A stretch of 64,000 nucleotides of DNA from Lagopus muta. Its lineage: Eukaryota > Chordata > Aves > Galliformes > Phasianidae. The stretch spans positions 56,643,883 through 56,707,882 of the forward strand of contig NC_064436.1 of the NCBI RefSeq assembly GCF_023343835.1. The letters run 5' to 3'. A program made the translations under genes and the position numbers. The notes beneath the pieces were generated by a model. It worked only from the letters and a program-made list of their open reading frames with translations. It did not search any database and was not told the DNA's origin. This document shows positions 42,328-53,592 of the stretch, in pieces. Within the stretch, counting starts at the first letter, position 1, and every line of letters begins with the position of its first letter.

Positions 42328-43263
42328 AATCATTAGAATTGTTTGAGTTGGAGGGGCCCTTTAAATGCCATCTAGTCCAACTACCTGGCACTGAACAGGG
42401 AACACACAGCTGGATCGGGTTGCTCAGAGCCCCGTACATCCTGACCTTGAACATCATCAGGAATCGGGCAGCCACTACCTTTCTGGGCAATCTGTGCCAG
42501 TGCTTCACTTACCCTAATCATATATTTTTTTTCCTTATATGCAACCTAAATCTCACCTCTTTTGGTTTGAAATTATTTCCCCTTGTCCTATCACAACAGA
42601 TCCTGCTGGAGAGTCTGTCCCCTTTTTTCTTACAGCCTGCCTTCAGAAACTGAAAGACCACTATGAGGTTTTCCCAGAGCCTTCTCTTCTCCAGGCTGAA
42701 CTGCCCCAGCTCTCTCAGCCTGTCCTCGTAGGAGAGGTGTTCCATCCCTTGGAGCACTTTTTTAGCCCTCTGTTGGACGTGCACCAACAGCTCCATGTCT
42801 GTCCTGTACTGAGGACTCCACATCTGGACACTGTACTCCAGGTGAGGCCTCACCAGTGCAGAGTAGAGGGAAGGATCACCCCCCTCACCCTGCTGGCCAC
42901 AATTCTTTTGATGCAGCCCAGGATACAGTTGGCTTTCTGGGCTGCGCATTGCTGGCTCATGTCCTATACCACAGGTATCCCCATGTCCTTTTCAGTAGAG
43001 CTGCGCTCTATCCTTTCATCCCCCAGCCTGTGCTGATAGTGAGAAATGCCACAACCCAGACATGAGATGTTGCACTTGGATTTGTTGAACCTCGTGAGGT
43101 TTTCCTGAGCCCACTGCTCAGCCTGTCTAGGTCTCTCTGGATGGCATCCTGTTCCTCAGGCACTCCACACTCCACAAATTGGTGTCATAGGCAAACTTGC
43201 TGAGGGTGCGCTCAATCCCACTGTTGATGAAGATATTAAAGAGCACTGGTCCCAATACAGACA
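42328..43263 (-). mobile_element. CR1 LINE fragment with decayed reverse-transcriptase coding sequence
   Basis: The longest CR1 copy here (about 0.94 kb). The minus strand encodes ORF2 reverse-transcriptase pieces in order: VLGPVLFNIFINSGIERTLS and then KFAYDTNL, followed after frame breaks by LYSALVRPHLEYSVQMWSPQ, HLSYEDRLRELGQFSLEKRR and CDRTRGNNF. The left edge holds the usual 3' untranslated region. The catalytic F-A-D-D box of the family reads F-A-Y-D, and several frameshifts separate the blocks, so the copy is inactive. Confidence 0.93.
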
Positions 43264-46200
43264 GTACTTTTTGTCCATCTTGGGCATGGAAAGAAATGTA
43301 ATCTCTCTCTCTCATTTCCTCTTACATCCTTGGCAGCTGAGACTGTTTCATGTTTCCCTTCAGGCTCCTTTGCTAAACAACCCAAATGAGTTCAGCTTCT
43401 CTGTGGACAGCTCATCCCATGCTCATCCCGAGGCACAAATTGGGCACAGAATTCCAGCTGGTGCCTTCTCACAGAGCTGAGCCAAACCAGAGGATTACAT
43501 CAGGCAGCTTTTAGTTATCACATCCTTGTATAGGATTTACTTCTTAAAAACAGCATGCTGCTTTAGACCTAGGACAGTCTGAAAGCACTGCTAGATCTAT
43601 ATCCTTTCTATGAAACTCCTTAGTTGTTCTCAAACCTAGACTTACATTATTCTGTAGCGATGCCGAAATCTAAAGGCCTGTATTAGAACTGCTACAGTTT
43701 AATTTCTTTTCTACCATCTCTTTCTGTGGTTTTCTTTCTGTGGTTTGAAGTGATTTGACAAATTTATGTTGGCTTTCTTTCATTGTCACGTTATTTTTCA
43801 AGTACTAAAAAGAACAAAACTTTAATCTGATTATTTGCCCTGGAAAAATGCTGTGAGACTACAGCTGGTTTGATCTTTTCATCCTGGAAAGCTGGCAGGC
43901 AAAGAAGCTTTCTTCATAAGCAGGAGTCCAGCCTTTCCCTACAGCTTCCCAACACTGCCCCATAGCTGAGGGTGAGAAAGCCATCATGGAAGAAGCACCA
44001 TATGCATGTTTGTCTCTGGGATTCAGTTGGCCCTTCCTGACCTTTGAGCAGAAGAATTAGCATTCATAAGTACAAAGCACCACCACTGAAAGGGTCCTGT
44101 TTGACCCTTTCACAAGACAATCCTATTTAAACATCCAGGATCATGTGGTGAGCAATTCTTCAGGGCCATCCACCAGCAGTTGTGACAAAAGGATGAACCA
44201 TATCCTGAGTAGGAGCCATCCTGTCATGCCCAGCTGAAATTCACCAATTCCTACTGTTTTTCCCAGCACTACTACTGTGAAACTTGGTTTCAAGTGGGTC
44301 ACCTGTCATTTCCAGCAACAAGGAGTGAATTGTTACTTGCTGTCACGATACTGGAGCATCAACTTAAACTATCTTTCATCTAATGGCTTCCTGTTAAGAG
44401 CCAGAGCAGAGGAACCTTGCAACACACTCATTTCCTTTCCACTAACCCCGGGAGATAAGGAGCACAATGAATCACTTTCTTCATAGCAACGTTTTTAGTG
44501 GAAGGATGGTATCACTTGTTCTTGATCATCTTTATCTAAAGAAGCCTAATGTTCTCTCCTCTGGATTCTATAATTTCTGTGCGTTTTGAAATGTCATACA
44601 CAAAGTGGAGGCAGTTCTCCTGTCAAGGCTTCACTGCTAACAAAAACAAAGAATAATTACTTTCTTTCCATTAGATGCTCCTGTTGACATGCCTTATGGC
44701 TGACAAAGCAGATCTTTCATGAAGTTGCTTTGATCAGCATAAACTTTGGACACTTCCCATTGTAACAGCATGGCCACCTGCACTGAGCCTGAACAAGACT
44801 TCAGAAGGATTTAGGTGTGAATGGATTTTATTTAGGCACCAGAATATTCAAAGGAAACTGATTTGTGATGTCTATGGAAATCACCACTTTTGTTTATTAA
44901 GGTGCTAATAGCCATAAATACCACTTGATGATTTTGTTTTAGGTATGACTCTGAGGCCTTCAGTTGAGACAATAAGTCAGTTGTTTTTTTTTCTATGACC
45001 CAAAGCAGTCAACTAAGCTTTGGTATCAGCTCCAATTACAGAATCACCATCCTGACATAAAATCCTAGATGTAGAGCCGTGAAGGAGGGATGAATGGTGC
45101 ATGATTTTCTTGATTTCCTTTGCACTTCAGTAATATTTACATCTGCACATCCAGTGAGGTGTCGAAGATTTTGATATTTTCAGTTGAGCACTGAAGTAAA
45201 ATACTCCAGGCAAAAAGGTTCCAAGCCTTCCTCTCAGTGGAATACTGTCAGAGTGTGAAGAATAAGAAAAATTATTTCACCCTGACAGGTTTCCTGTACA
45301 ATGTATGTCTTGTATATTGTGCTACTAATTTAGAGTAAAGGCCATTATTGCCAATAATGGGAAATAAAAAGTTTAACACCTATTAAAAACAAAGAAACCA
45401 CATCATATTTTAAGGCAAATGATAGCAATTTCAAGAGCTCTACAATCTACAAGAATCTTTAAAGGGATGTGGAACGGCTCCTCAGTCCTAGCTGACTTTC
45501 CCTAATTAAAACAAATTAAATTAGTAACTCTTAGGTTTCAAGTTGAAAGCATGAATATAACTTACCCTTCAATGCATTAGGATTTAAAGATACCTTTAAT
45601 CTGAAGTAATTAATTAGGAAATATACCGTAGTTCCCCCTAGGCAATTCCTTTAGCAAACAACTGGCTCTTCTTAAAAGCTTTAGTGTGCCTGAAGGTGAT
45701 AGGCATATTAAAATGTATGCCTCAAAATCTATAGTAGCTTTCTCTTGAGCCACAATCCTTTCTGCTTTTTGAAATGTGCAAGAAATCCCTGTGAAAATAC
45801 AATACCATGCTTTCACATTTCAGACAACAATCTCAAAAACAATAAATCTCAATTAAGCTTCACAGCAGCCCTCTCTCCCACAGTGGGACATAGAAGACTG
45901 TTTCTACTTAAGAAATTCATGAAACAAAGGACAGGGAATCTAAGTCCCTGATTCAAAATCTGCCCTATAGTCAGAAACAAAGACAGGAAGACCACTAGAG
46001 CTGGAGCTTGCTAACGAAAAGCAATTCCTGTCTCTTTTGGCTTGGCATGAGGAAACAATTGGCTTTCCTGACATTGTGCTTGGATTAATCAGGGATAGGT
46101 GCAAGTGTGTTTCAAGCTCAGGCATTACTATTACCCACCCTGCAGTCTATCTCTAGTGTCCAGAATTTCCAAGAAAGTTCTTTCTCCTTCTGAAGCAGCG

Positions 46201-46422
46201 TGATCAATACGTGTCATGGGACTTAAACATGAACACACACAACTTTTGGATTCCATTCCCTTTTCTCAGTCTTCCTGGATACAATCTTTTTTCTTAATAT
46301 ACTTCTGGAAGTTTTTGTCTGTAACCTGAAAGCTAGAGTCTTATTCTTGAAAATAAAATGTAGATTTTTCATACAGTCAGAAGACTCCAGGAGTTCAAGC
46401 CTTAGGAAATTAAAGAAGTGGT
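43264..46422. other. Intergenic sequence
   Basis: About 3.2 kb with no gene recognised. It contains a 19-base palindrome (45342-45360) and an AT-rich stretch with TAATTA-type sites (45490-45625) that might be regulatory. Confidence 0.55.
45342..45360. repeat. 19-base palindrome CCATTATTG-C-CAATAATGG
   Basis: Nine-base perfect arms around a single C. It contains the ATTA/TAAT core on both strands, so it could be a paired homeodomain-type site. No direct evidence of function. Confidence 0.85.
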
Positions 46423-46608
46423 TGAGAGAGAGGTTGTAGATTCCCCGTCCTTGGAGGTGTTCAAGGCCAGGTTGGATGGGGCCCTGGGCAGCCTGGTTTA
46501 GCATTAGACATGGCGGTTGGTGGCCCTGCATGTGGCAGGGCGGTTGGAGATTCATGATCCTTGAGGTCCCTTCCTACCCTGGCCATTCTGTGATTCTGTG
46601 ATTCTGTG
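46423..46608 (+). mobile_element. CR1 LINE short 3' fragment
   Basis: GGAGGTGTTCAAGGCCAGGT, TGGATGGGGCCCTGGGCAGC, CCTTGAGGTCCCTTCCTACC and a tail of three copies of ATTCTGTG. This 8-base 3' repeat shows plus orientation and an intact 3' end. Confidence 0.93.
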
Positions 46609-46984
46609 AAGTGCAAGTGTTGTGAGGTTGGCATGATTGTGGTGCAGAAATGGGGGTTGCCTCCTTAACTGTATGTTTTCTCCCAGGGTTAAATCTCCCT
46701 CTATTGCAGGGAACTCACAGAAGTAGTTTTGCACACTATTGCCATATAATTATATAAGCTTATTAAGAGCAATTATACTGAGAACTGAACAACCCCCAAT
46801 TCCTATCTCCATCATGACCATGCTGGTTAGTGTTGCCTCACCTACGCTTGGGGCTTTATTTTGAGGCAACAACTAGAACAGACCCTTTTATAAATAAAGC
46901 TGTTGCTTGCAGAACAATTTATTTTGACTGAAAAGTTGTCAGAAGTTCAGTTTCCAGCTGTGTACAACCCTCTGCCACTAGTAA

Positions 46985-47182
46985 TGCTGAGAGGATGGTG
47001 GACGTGGAACAGGGTCCCCAGGGCAGTGGTCCTGGCACAGAGCTGATGGAGTACAAGGAGCTTTCAGTCAATGATCTCAGACAAAGGGTTTGGGTTTGGA
47101 GTGGTCCCATGTGGAGCCAGGACTTGGACTCTATGATCCTTATGAGCCTTTTCCAACTTGGGATATTCTATGATTCTATGAA
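46985..47182 (+). mobile_element. CR1 LINE 3' fragment, different subfamily
   Basis: It ends GACTTGGACTCTATGATCCT, then TTTTCCAACTTGGGATATTC and TATGATTCTATG, the 3' end of a CR1 subfamily distinct from the neighbouring copy at 46423. Same orientation, about 380 bases apart. Confidence 0.88.
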
Positions 47183-47980
47183 AAGGTAGAGATAAGCATG
47201 GCTTGTGTTTGTGCTCAGAGTCATCAAGAACATTTTTTTTTCTAGAGCACCTGCCACTGATCCTAACAATCTCTTTCTCTGTGATCTATCCATTTTTTGA
47301 TGCTTATTTTCCACCCATGCAGTTAGTGTGATTTGGTATACCCTTTTATGGCCACCATATGTTGAAAAGCCGAACTCTGCAGGGAGACCAGCCGGTGCTG
47401 CTCAAGCTGTTGTAGTGTTTGAATGAAGCTGCTGGAGCTCTGCCAGGGGAGATGGCTTTGAACCTACCCTTCTGTGTTCTTCTGTGCTTGTTTCCCAGAT
47501 GCTGAAATATTCCTTATAGGTCTAAGGATGAGGGAGGACAGTTACATGCACACGAGAACATGGCAGTTCATGTAATCCCCACAGACTATCAGCAATAGAG
47601 TTATGGAGCTGAGATTTGACTGTTCATGAAAAAAAAAAAGACTCCAGGGAGGAAAATTCTAGGGTTATGTGCTGCTCTATCCAGTCATTGTTTGATGTCC
47701 AGTGCAAAAATACAGAGCAGTTACGTTACTCGAAATTACTTGAGGAGTATCCGAGGAATATTTCTGGCAGCACTTACTCTGTGGATTCTGTTTTTAAAAG
47801 AGGTTGGGTGCAGGTGAATAAAGGGCAGTGTCGCAGACCAGTAGTGGTGGAGGCACTGCTTCTTCCAGTGAGCTTTGCTTAGAGATATCATTATTTCTGT
47901 TTTAGCTATTAGCACAAGTATGCTTGGTGGGTTATTGTTATAATCAAGTGGATATATATGAAAATATCTGGATAAATTAT
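47183..47980. other. Intergenic sequence between CR1 copies
   Basis: About 0.8 kb with no recognised feature. Confidence 0.55.
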
Positions 47981-48240
47981 TAGAATCGGAATCATGGAAT
48001 CGTTAAGGTTGAAAAAGATCTCTAAGATCATCTAAACCAACCATTCTCCTGCCACCAATGCTGCCTACTAAACCACGTCCCTCAGTGCCACATCTCCACG
48101 TTTCTCCAATACCACCAGAGGCAGTAACTATACCATCTTTGTGGGCAGCCTGTGCTGGTGCCTTACTTTCTGAAAAGTAGTTTTTCCTAATATCCCACCT
48201 GAATATCATTCCATAGACCTGAGGTTCCGTGCCAATCACC
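47981..48240 (-). mobile_element. CR1 LINE 3' fragment, older subfamily
   Basis: AATCATGGAATCGTTAAGGT, then TGAAAAAGATCTCTAAGATC, CACATCTCCACGTTTCTCCA and TTTTTCCTAATATCCCACCT in reverse complement. The wording fits an older CR1 group than the CR1 at 61902. Confidence 0.85.
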
Positions 48241-50663
48241 TTTGTGGTAGGAGAACACAAGACCATGCTGTCTCCAAAATGGATTTAATAAGTAGAAGCT
48301 CTCCTTGACTAATAAATGGCATAAGGAAGGTGTTATTCACACTGTATAGGTAATAGAGGGATTTTGAGTGATAAGGGCATGAATGATATGGACTATCATA
48401 TTGAACAGAAGTATGAGTGCAAATAAAACTCGAATCTTTCCAGTGAGCTGCACTAGATAGAAAGAAACAGACAAACAAGATGAGGCACCTAATATTTCAA
48501 ATAATTTTTTTTTTTCACAGCATAATGTGACTGTGTGCACCTAGAAAATACTGAAAATGCTCCAGGTTGATCAAAAATATCTCTATTTTGTGCAACAGGA
48601 AATTAAAAGAACTTATGTTTTACATGCCTTGAGGTTGCACATTGCTCCAAAGCACTCATTGGAAGAGAGGGGATGTCACCTTCCCCATAAGCCGGGTACA
48701 GACAGGACTGTGAACATGACGAGCACAATCCAGCTGGCAGCCTGAGGATGGACATTTTCTTTCTCCTTGTTCCTCTAGGTAACGAGAGAGGCTCCACTAC
48801 TGACATTTTCTTGGGAAAGAAGAAATTGTTCCCACACAGGATGAATTCTTAGGGAATTGCATGGGTGAAGTTTATCTTCTTTTTTTTTTTTTTTTTTTTT
48901 TTTTCTTTTAAAGATTGCCATTCCTGTGAATTTAAGCTGCTTTGTGCTGTGAATTGCATCTATTTTGAGTACTACAGACTAGCTTTTGTATTAATATTAT
49001 GAATATCAGCTATGGAACCTGAAGCCTTATCAGTAAGACTCAAATCCCATTAGTATTTCATTCTGCATAAAGTATTCAGAATGAATTATATCTATTTTCA
49101 GAGAAAAAGGAGGAGTATAGTAGTAAATGGGGGAAGAAAAATTAATGTAGGGAAGTGTGGCCTGAAGTGTGCATCTGAGACATGGGAAGTTAGACATAAT
49201 GAATAGGAAAATGTGCAGTTAAATTTGGATATTTTTTGTAGGTGAATGATGGAAATTGCACAGAAGTGATGTGTAAGTAATGCACATAAAATTAGTTACT
49301 ATGGCTTACTGCTTCTGAAACAGAGGAGAATGTACCAGTAGGTGCCTGACAATAGCTCCCCAAACAAGTCTCTAAGCTGCATAAACACTCACAGGTCCCA
49401 GCAGCCACCAAGAAGGCAGACTGACAATTTGGGGATTTTATTTTGATGATTCCTCTTTCCCTCCTGCCCTCACTCATCACGAGGGCTTTTCTGTGGCTAT
49501 ACGGATGGGAGCTCCCGATGCATGATGTTTAAATAGTGAACTTCAGTTTCTGGAGGGTAAATTCACATAAAATGCATTTCCTCTCTGTGTACTACTGAAA
49601 ACAAGTATATACACGGTCTAATTTGTTTATACAATCTCAGAGATGGACATGTGTTGTACATGAAACTAAAAGAACAGCTGGCTCAAGCTAGATCCTCTAG
49701 ATTGGAAACACTAATTAATGTTTTTCTAAAGGCTGTATCTCATATTGCAAGTCATCCAGGACTAAGGAGGAAAGATATTCACAGCAAGAAACCCAGCATT
49801 TTAATATTTGTATGCTACTGAAATCTCCATTCTAAAGCAGCACAAATTTACCCTGATTTTTTTTTTATCTCTTTCTGTATTCCTAAATGGCTTTGCAATA
49901 GTTAGGATTTAGCATAAAATTATTACAAAGACAGAAGGCACTGGGCAACTAGTTTTTCTCTATTCCAGTATCCTTATCTACTTTTTTATCTACCTTTCTA
50001 CTCCGGTAATGGCAGTGGTCTAGCCAGTGGAGGAAGTCTTGGATAACCATTGCCTGGTAGGAGCATGAAGAGCTGGTGCTTCTCAAAGCAGTGCCACACA
50101 TCTGGGACTCTTCCCTCAGCTTTCTCCCTTCAATGTTTATGTAAGTCTTGTGAAATCCTGAGAAAGTCAATCCCCTGAATATTGTTCCAGTTGCAGAGGA
50201 CAAGAAAGCACCATTTGCCTTGTCTGTGAGCTCCACAGGTTAGCCTGGGGTTCTTATTAGTGGGCTTGGGTCTTCTTTCCATTGACATCAGTATTCAGAT
50301 CATTATTTCAGCCTCCTTGCTTCCTGCCATGCTTCCTGCCATGCTGGCAAAACACTCCCAGGTAAAATTAACACGGTGGCTTTGGTAGCCTCCTATTAGG
50401 CTGTGCATTGCCTTGCTGGCAGAGGCTGTCCCTCTCTATCTTCCTGCCAGATTTACTGTCTATCAAGAGAGCTTCAAGAGACTTTTCAAACTGCATGTTT
50501 GAAATACAGAAGATCTTTCCATGGAGCAGAAGACAAAGTTTTGTTCCTTTCTGGAAAGCATCTAGCTGAACTGACATGAGTTAACTCTTCCAGCAACCAC
50601 CTCAAGTAGATACAATATTTATGTTTGGAGATGAGGAACATTAGGGTAGCTGTTGTACCGAGT
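48241..50663. other. Intergenic sequence
   Basis: It contains a T25 tract (48880-48904) and a short tandem duplication near 50328 (GCTTCCTGCCAT twice). No gene or RNA recognised. Confidence 0.55.
48880..48904. repeat. Poly(T) tract, 25 bases
   Basis: T25 in intergenic DNA with no retroposon body attached. Confidence 0.93.
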
Positions 50664-50755
50664 GATGTGGTTTAGTGGTATGATGGTGATGAGTCAATGG
50701 TTGGACTAGATATCTTAGTGATCTTTCCAACCTTAAGGATTCTATGATGTTATGA
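50664..50755 (+). mobile_element. CR1 LINE 3' terminus, about 90 bases
   Basis: GATGTGGTTTAGTGGTATGA, GGTTGGACTAGATATCTTAG and TTTCCAACCTTAAGGATTCT, then ATGATGTTATG: the terminal CR1 sequence and its degenerate 8-base repeat. Confidence 0.82.
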
Positions 50756-53454
50756 ACATTTTGCTCTGGATATGGAAAACTAGGTCCTGTCCAGCACATT
50801 CAGAACGGATAAACAAGCTGTCAGACATCACTTTAATGGTGAAAATAACTTTGTGTGGATGACAGAATGAGGATAAATGCGTTTAATATGAAATCTTGTT
50901 ATAGGTGGATGCATAAACTGTGCATCTCATACACAGTAGCATAATTAATAAAGCATTTTTAAGGTTCTTATAGCACGAACTGTGTGTGGACACTTCTTCC
51001 TTTCCATCAGTATCTTAATACATGGGCAAAACAGGCAGCCGCTGAATCTAGTCTGAGAGGAAAAGCAAAAGCTTAACAGGAGGCTTTGTGTACAGACTCG
51101 GGCACTGCTGCTTTAGGAAGGGTTTTGGCTACATGAGGAGAGAGCAGCTTTGCAGCAGCTCTGCCCCATCCTTCAATAGGATGCCAACTGTACCTGAGCA
51201 ATGCTTACAGCTGGAGAGTGGATGCTCCAATTGGGCTGCCAGTTGGGTTAAGACCTGCTCTATCCTTACCACCTCTTAGCCTGTGTGAAGTTGAAGCTCT
51301 CTGTGTTTGTATCCATGACACTGATTGCAGCATGCCTCTCTGCTGTTGCAGAGCAGTAGTTTGAGGTGTGAATCAGTGGCTGCTCTCTGCTGGTAGTCTT
51401 CTGCCCTGATTCTGATAGCAATGATAGCTATGTGGTGCCCTTTGTCTCAGTCAGAGCTCTCAGCAAAAGGGAAAAGCTCTCAGTGATGCAAATGCTGCAG
51501 TTTCATTTCTAATGTTATTTTACTATCTGGAAAAAAAAACTTAGCACTGCCTGAGGGCTTCTGCACTTGTTATGCCTTGTGACTAATGCAAAAAAGTGCT
51601 TAAGTGCAACTCTTCCTTTGTAACTGGACTCGCCGTGTATTTACCTAAGCCATTCTCTTTTGGGGACAGCTACATTTAATCATGCATGCTTGAATCACAG
51701 TTTGGTGCTCCTCAATTTAGTACTGGCCATCCAATATTTTTATCTCTGTACTAGGGTCAGAACAGAGAAATAATCACGTGAGATTCAGCAAGGCTTTATG
51801 TGTCATACAGAGTACAGATGCTAATCTTCTACAGGCAAACTCACTTCCCACCAAATGTAGCTGATAGAAATACAGAAGAGTCAAATTCTCCATATATATA
51901 GACAGATATTTCCTTGAGAATTTGGTGAAACAGCTGTGCAGGGTCAATAATAAACATAAAGCAGTCTTCATGCAAAAGCAAAGAGTTCCAAGGTGAGAAT
52001 AGAGGTGTTCAAGTTGATGGCCAGGACAGAGGCACAGGCTTAGTGCAGGGTATGTTTGTTAGGGTTTCACAGCACAAGATCTGTTAATGCATTAAGAGGG
52101 GTTACATTGGTGGAAATATCTGTGCTACACAAAGGCCTGAAGTAAGAAGACACATGTGGCCCAATCATTTTGGAAATCTTAATCTATTTATCCTCTTTAG
52201 TATCCATCTTGTTAAACATGCAGAGCACTAAATAAATTGGTGCAACTTAAATATTTATCAGATATCTATCTCCCTGCATGTTTAAGTAGCAAGCAGGCAG
52301 CCAGTCAGAAACATTTCCTTTTCTCCCCATCTCTCCAGGATCATCTGCATTTCTCCTCTTCTCTTCAAAGGCGCAGCAGTGGGGTCACTGCAATGTGGAT
52401 GGGATCTCAGGCTGTGTCTCCATGGCCAGGTGGCTCGCACAGGATGCTGGAGCAGAGCCCATCAGGGACAAAAGGCACAGCCCTGGCTGCGGGGTCAGCT
52501 CTTGGTATGACAGTTTCATGCTGTTTCTCAGCTTTGGTCACAGCTATGAGCAGGTGTTTCAGCACATTTTTATTTGGAACAAGTTTTGTTTACCTCTGTG
52601 CCTCCAAATCTTTCTGGAACATCAAGGTGTTCTGTTGTTATAACATTTGCTGCAAATAAAAACTTCTGCATGTTCACTAAGAAGTTCAAAGGGAAAAAAA
52701 ATCAATTATTGTAACGTACTACAAAAACACAGAAGCCATTAACACAGCCTCATCCCATATTCTGTTTCTACTGGTGACCATGGTATGTTTTAATGGTTCA
52801 AACACTTGTGCCAGGTGCACACAGAGCAGTGTAATTAGAATTCATTTCCAACCACTTCACACTGTGCTGATGCCATTGGAACACAAACACACTCCCCGCT
52901 GCCTGCAGTGAGGAGGGGAAACAGCAACGAGGGGTCCTGGCCCAAGGACAGTGTGCTGCAGAGCTGGGTTTGGTCATCACAGGCATCAGTCCTGCAGCAG
53001 CTCCACTGGACCTGGAAATGTTTGGTTTTGAGCTCCCTGCTTCCAAACTGCATAAATGGTGATAGGGCTGATACAGCATTTCTATTTTGCACTTCAATAG
53101 CATCTTCCCCCTTGGAGTCATGCACTTCACAAACATTTCCATTTGCTTTTTACCAGCAAGGAAATAAATGAAAAGAGAGATTGTAATACTTTTCTGTCAC
53201 ATGCATTACAAATTGGTCACAAAATCAACAAAAAAAATCAAAACTCTCTGACTCCTAGTTTTGTGCTATTGCAATTCTGCTCTGCATGCAGCCAAGAAGG
53301 CTGGTGGGTATGTAAGTATCTTCACTGCACTCAGTGTGGCAGCTAGGTATCAGCTGTTCAGTGATGACCTCTGAAGAATTTCAGGTTGTGTCTTTATGGA
53401 CCCAGCTCTGTGCCTTCCAACACCTTCCAATGACACATTCTTGCCCCATAAACA
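50756..53454. other. Intergenic sequence
   Basis: About 2.7 kb with no recognised gene. A stretch near 51995-52050 weakly resembles CR1 but is too diverged to call. Confidence 0.55.
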
Positions 53455-53592
53455 GAGGCATTCAAAACCGGGTTGGATGGGGCCCTGGGCAGCCTGACCT
53501 AGTAGATGACAGCCCTGTCCACAGCAGGGGGGCTGGAACTGGATGATTGAGGTCCCTTCCAACCTAAGCCATTCTGTTCTGTGATCCTGTGA
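53455..53592 (+). mobile_element. CR1 LINE short 3' fragment
   Basis: GGTTGGATGGGGCCCTGGGC, CCACAGCAGGGGGGCTGGAA, GAGGTCCCTTCCAACCTAAG and a tail of ATTCTGTTCTGTGATCCTGT. Non-coding. Confidence 0.9.

Noticed and set aside
42539..43036. 165-codon plus-strand open frame
   Set aside because: It is the complement of the CR1 reverse-transcriptase segment, which is coding on the minus strand.
51995..52050. Possible further CR1 fragment (GAGGTGTTCAAGTTGATGGCC)
   Set aside because: Only a short, weak resemblance and no CR1 3' tail follows.
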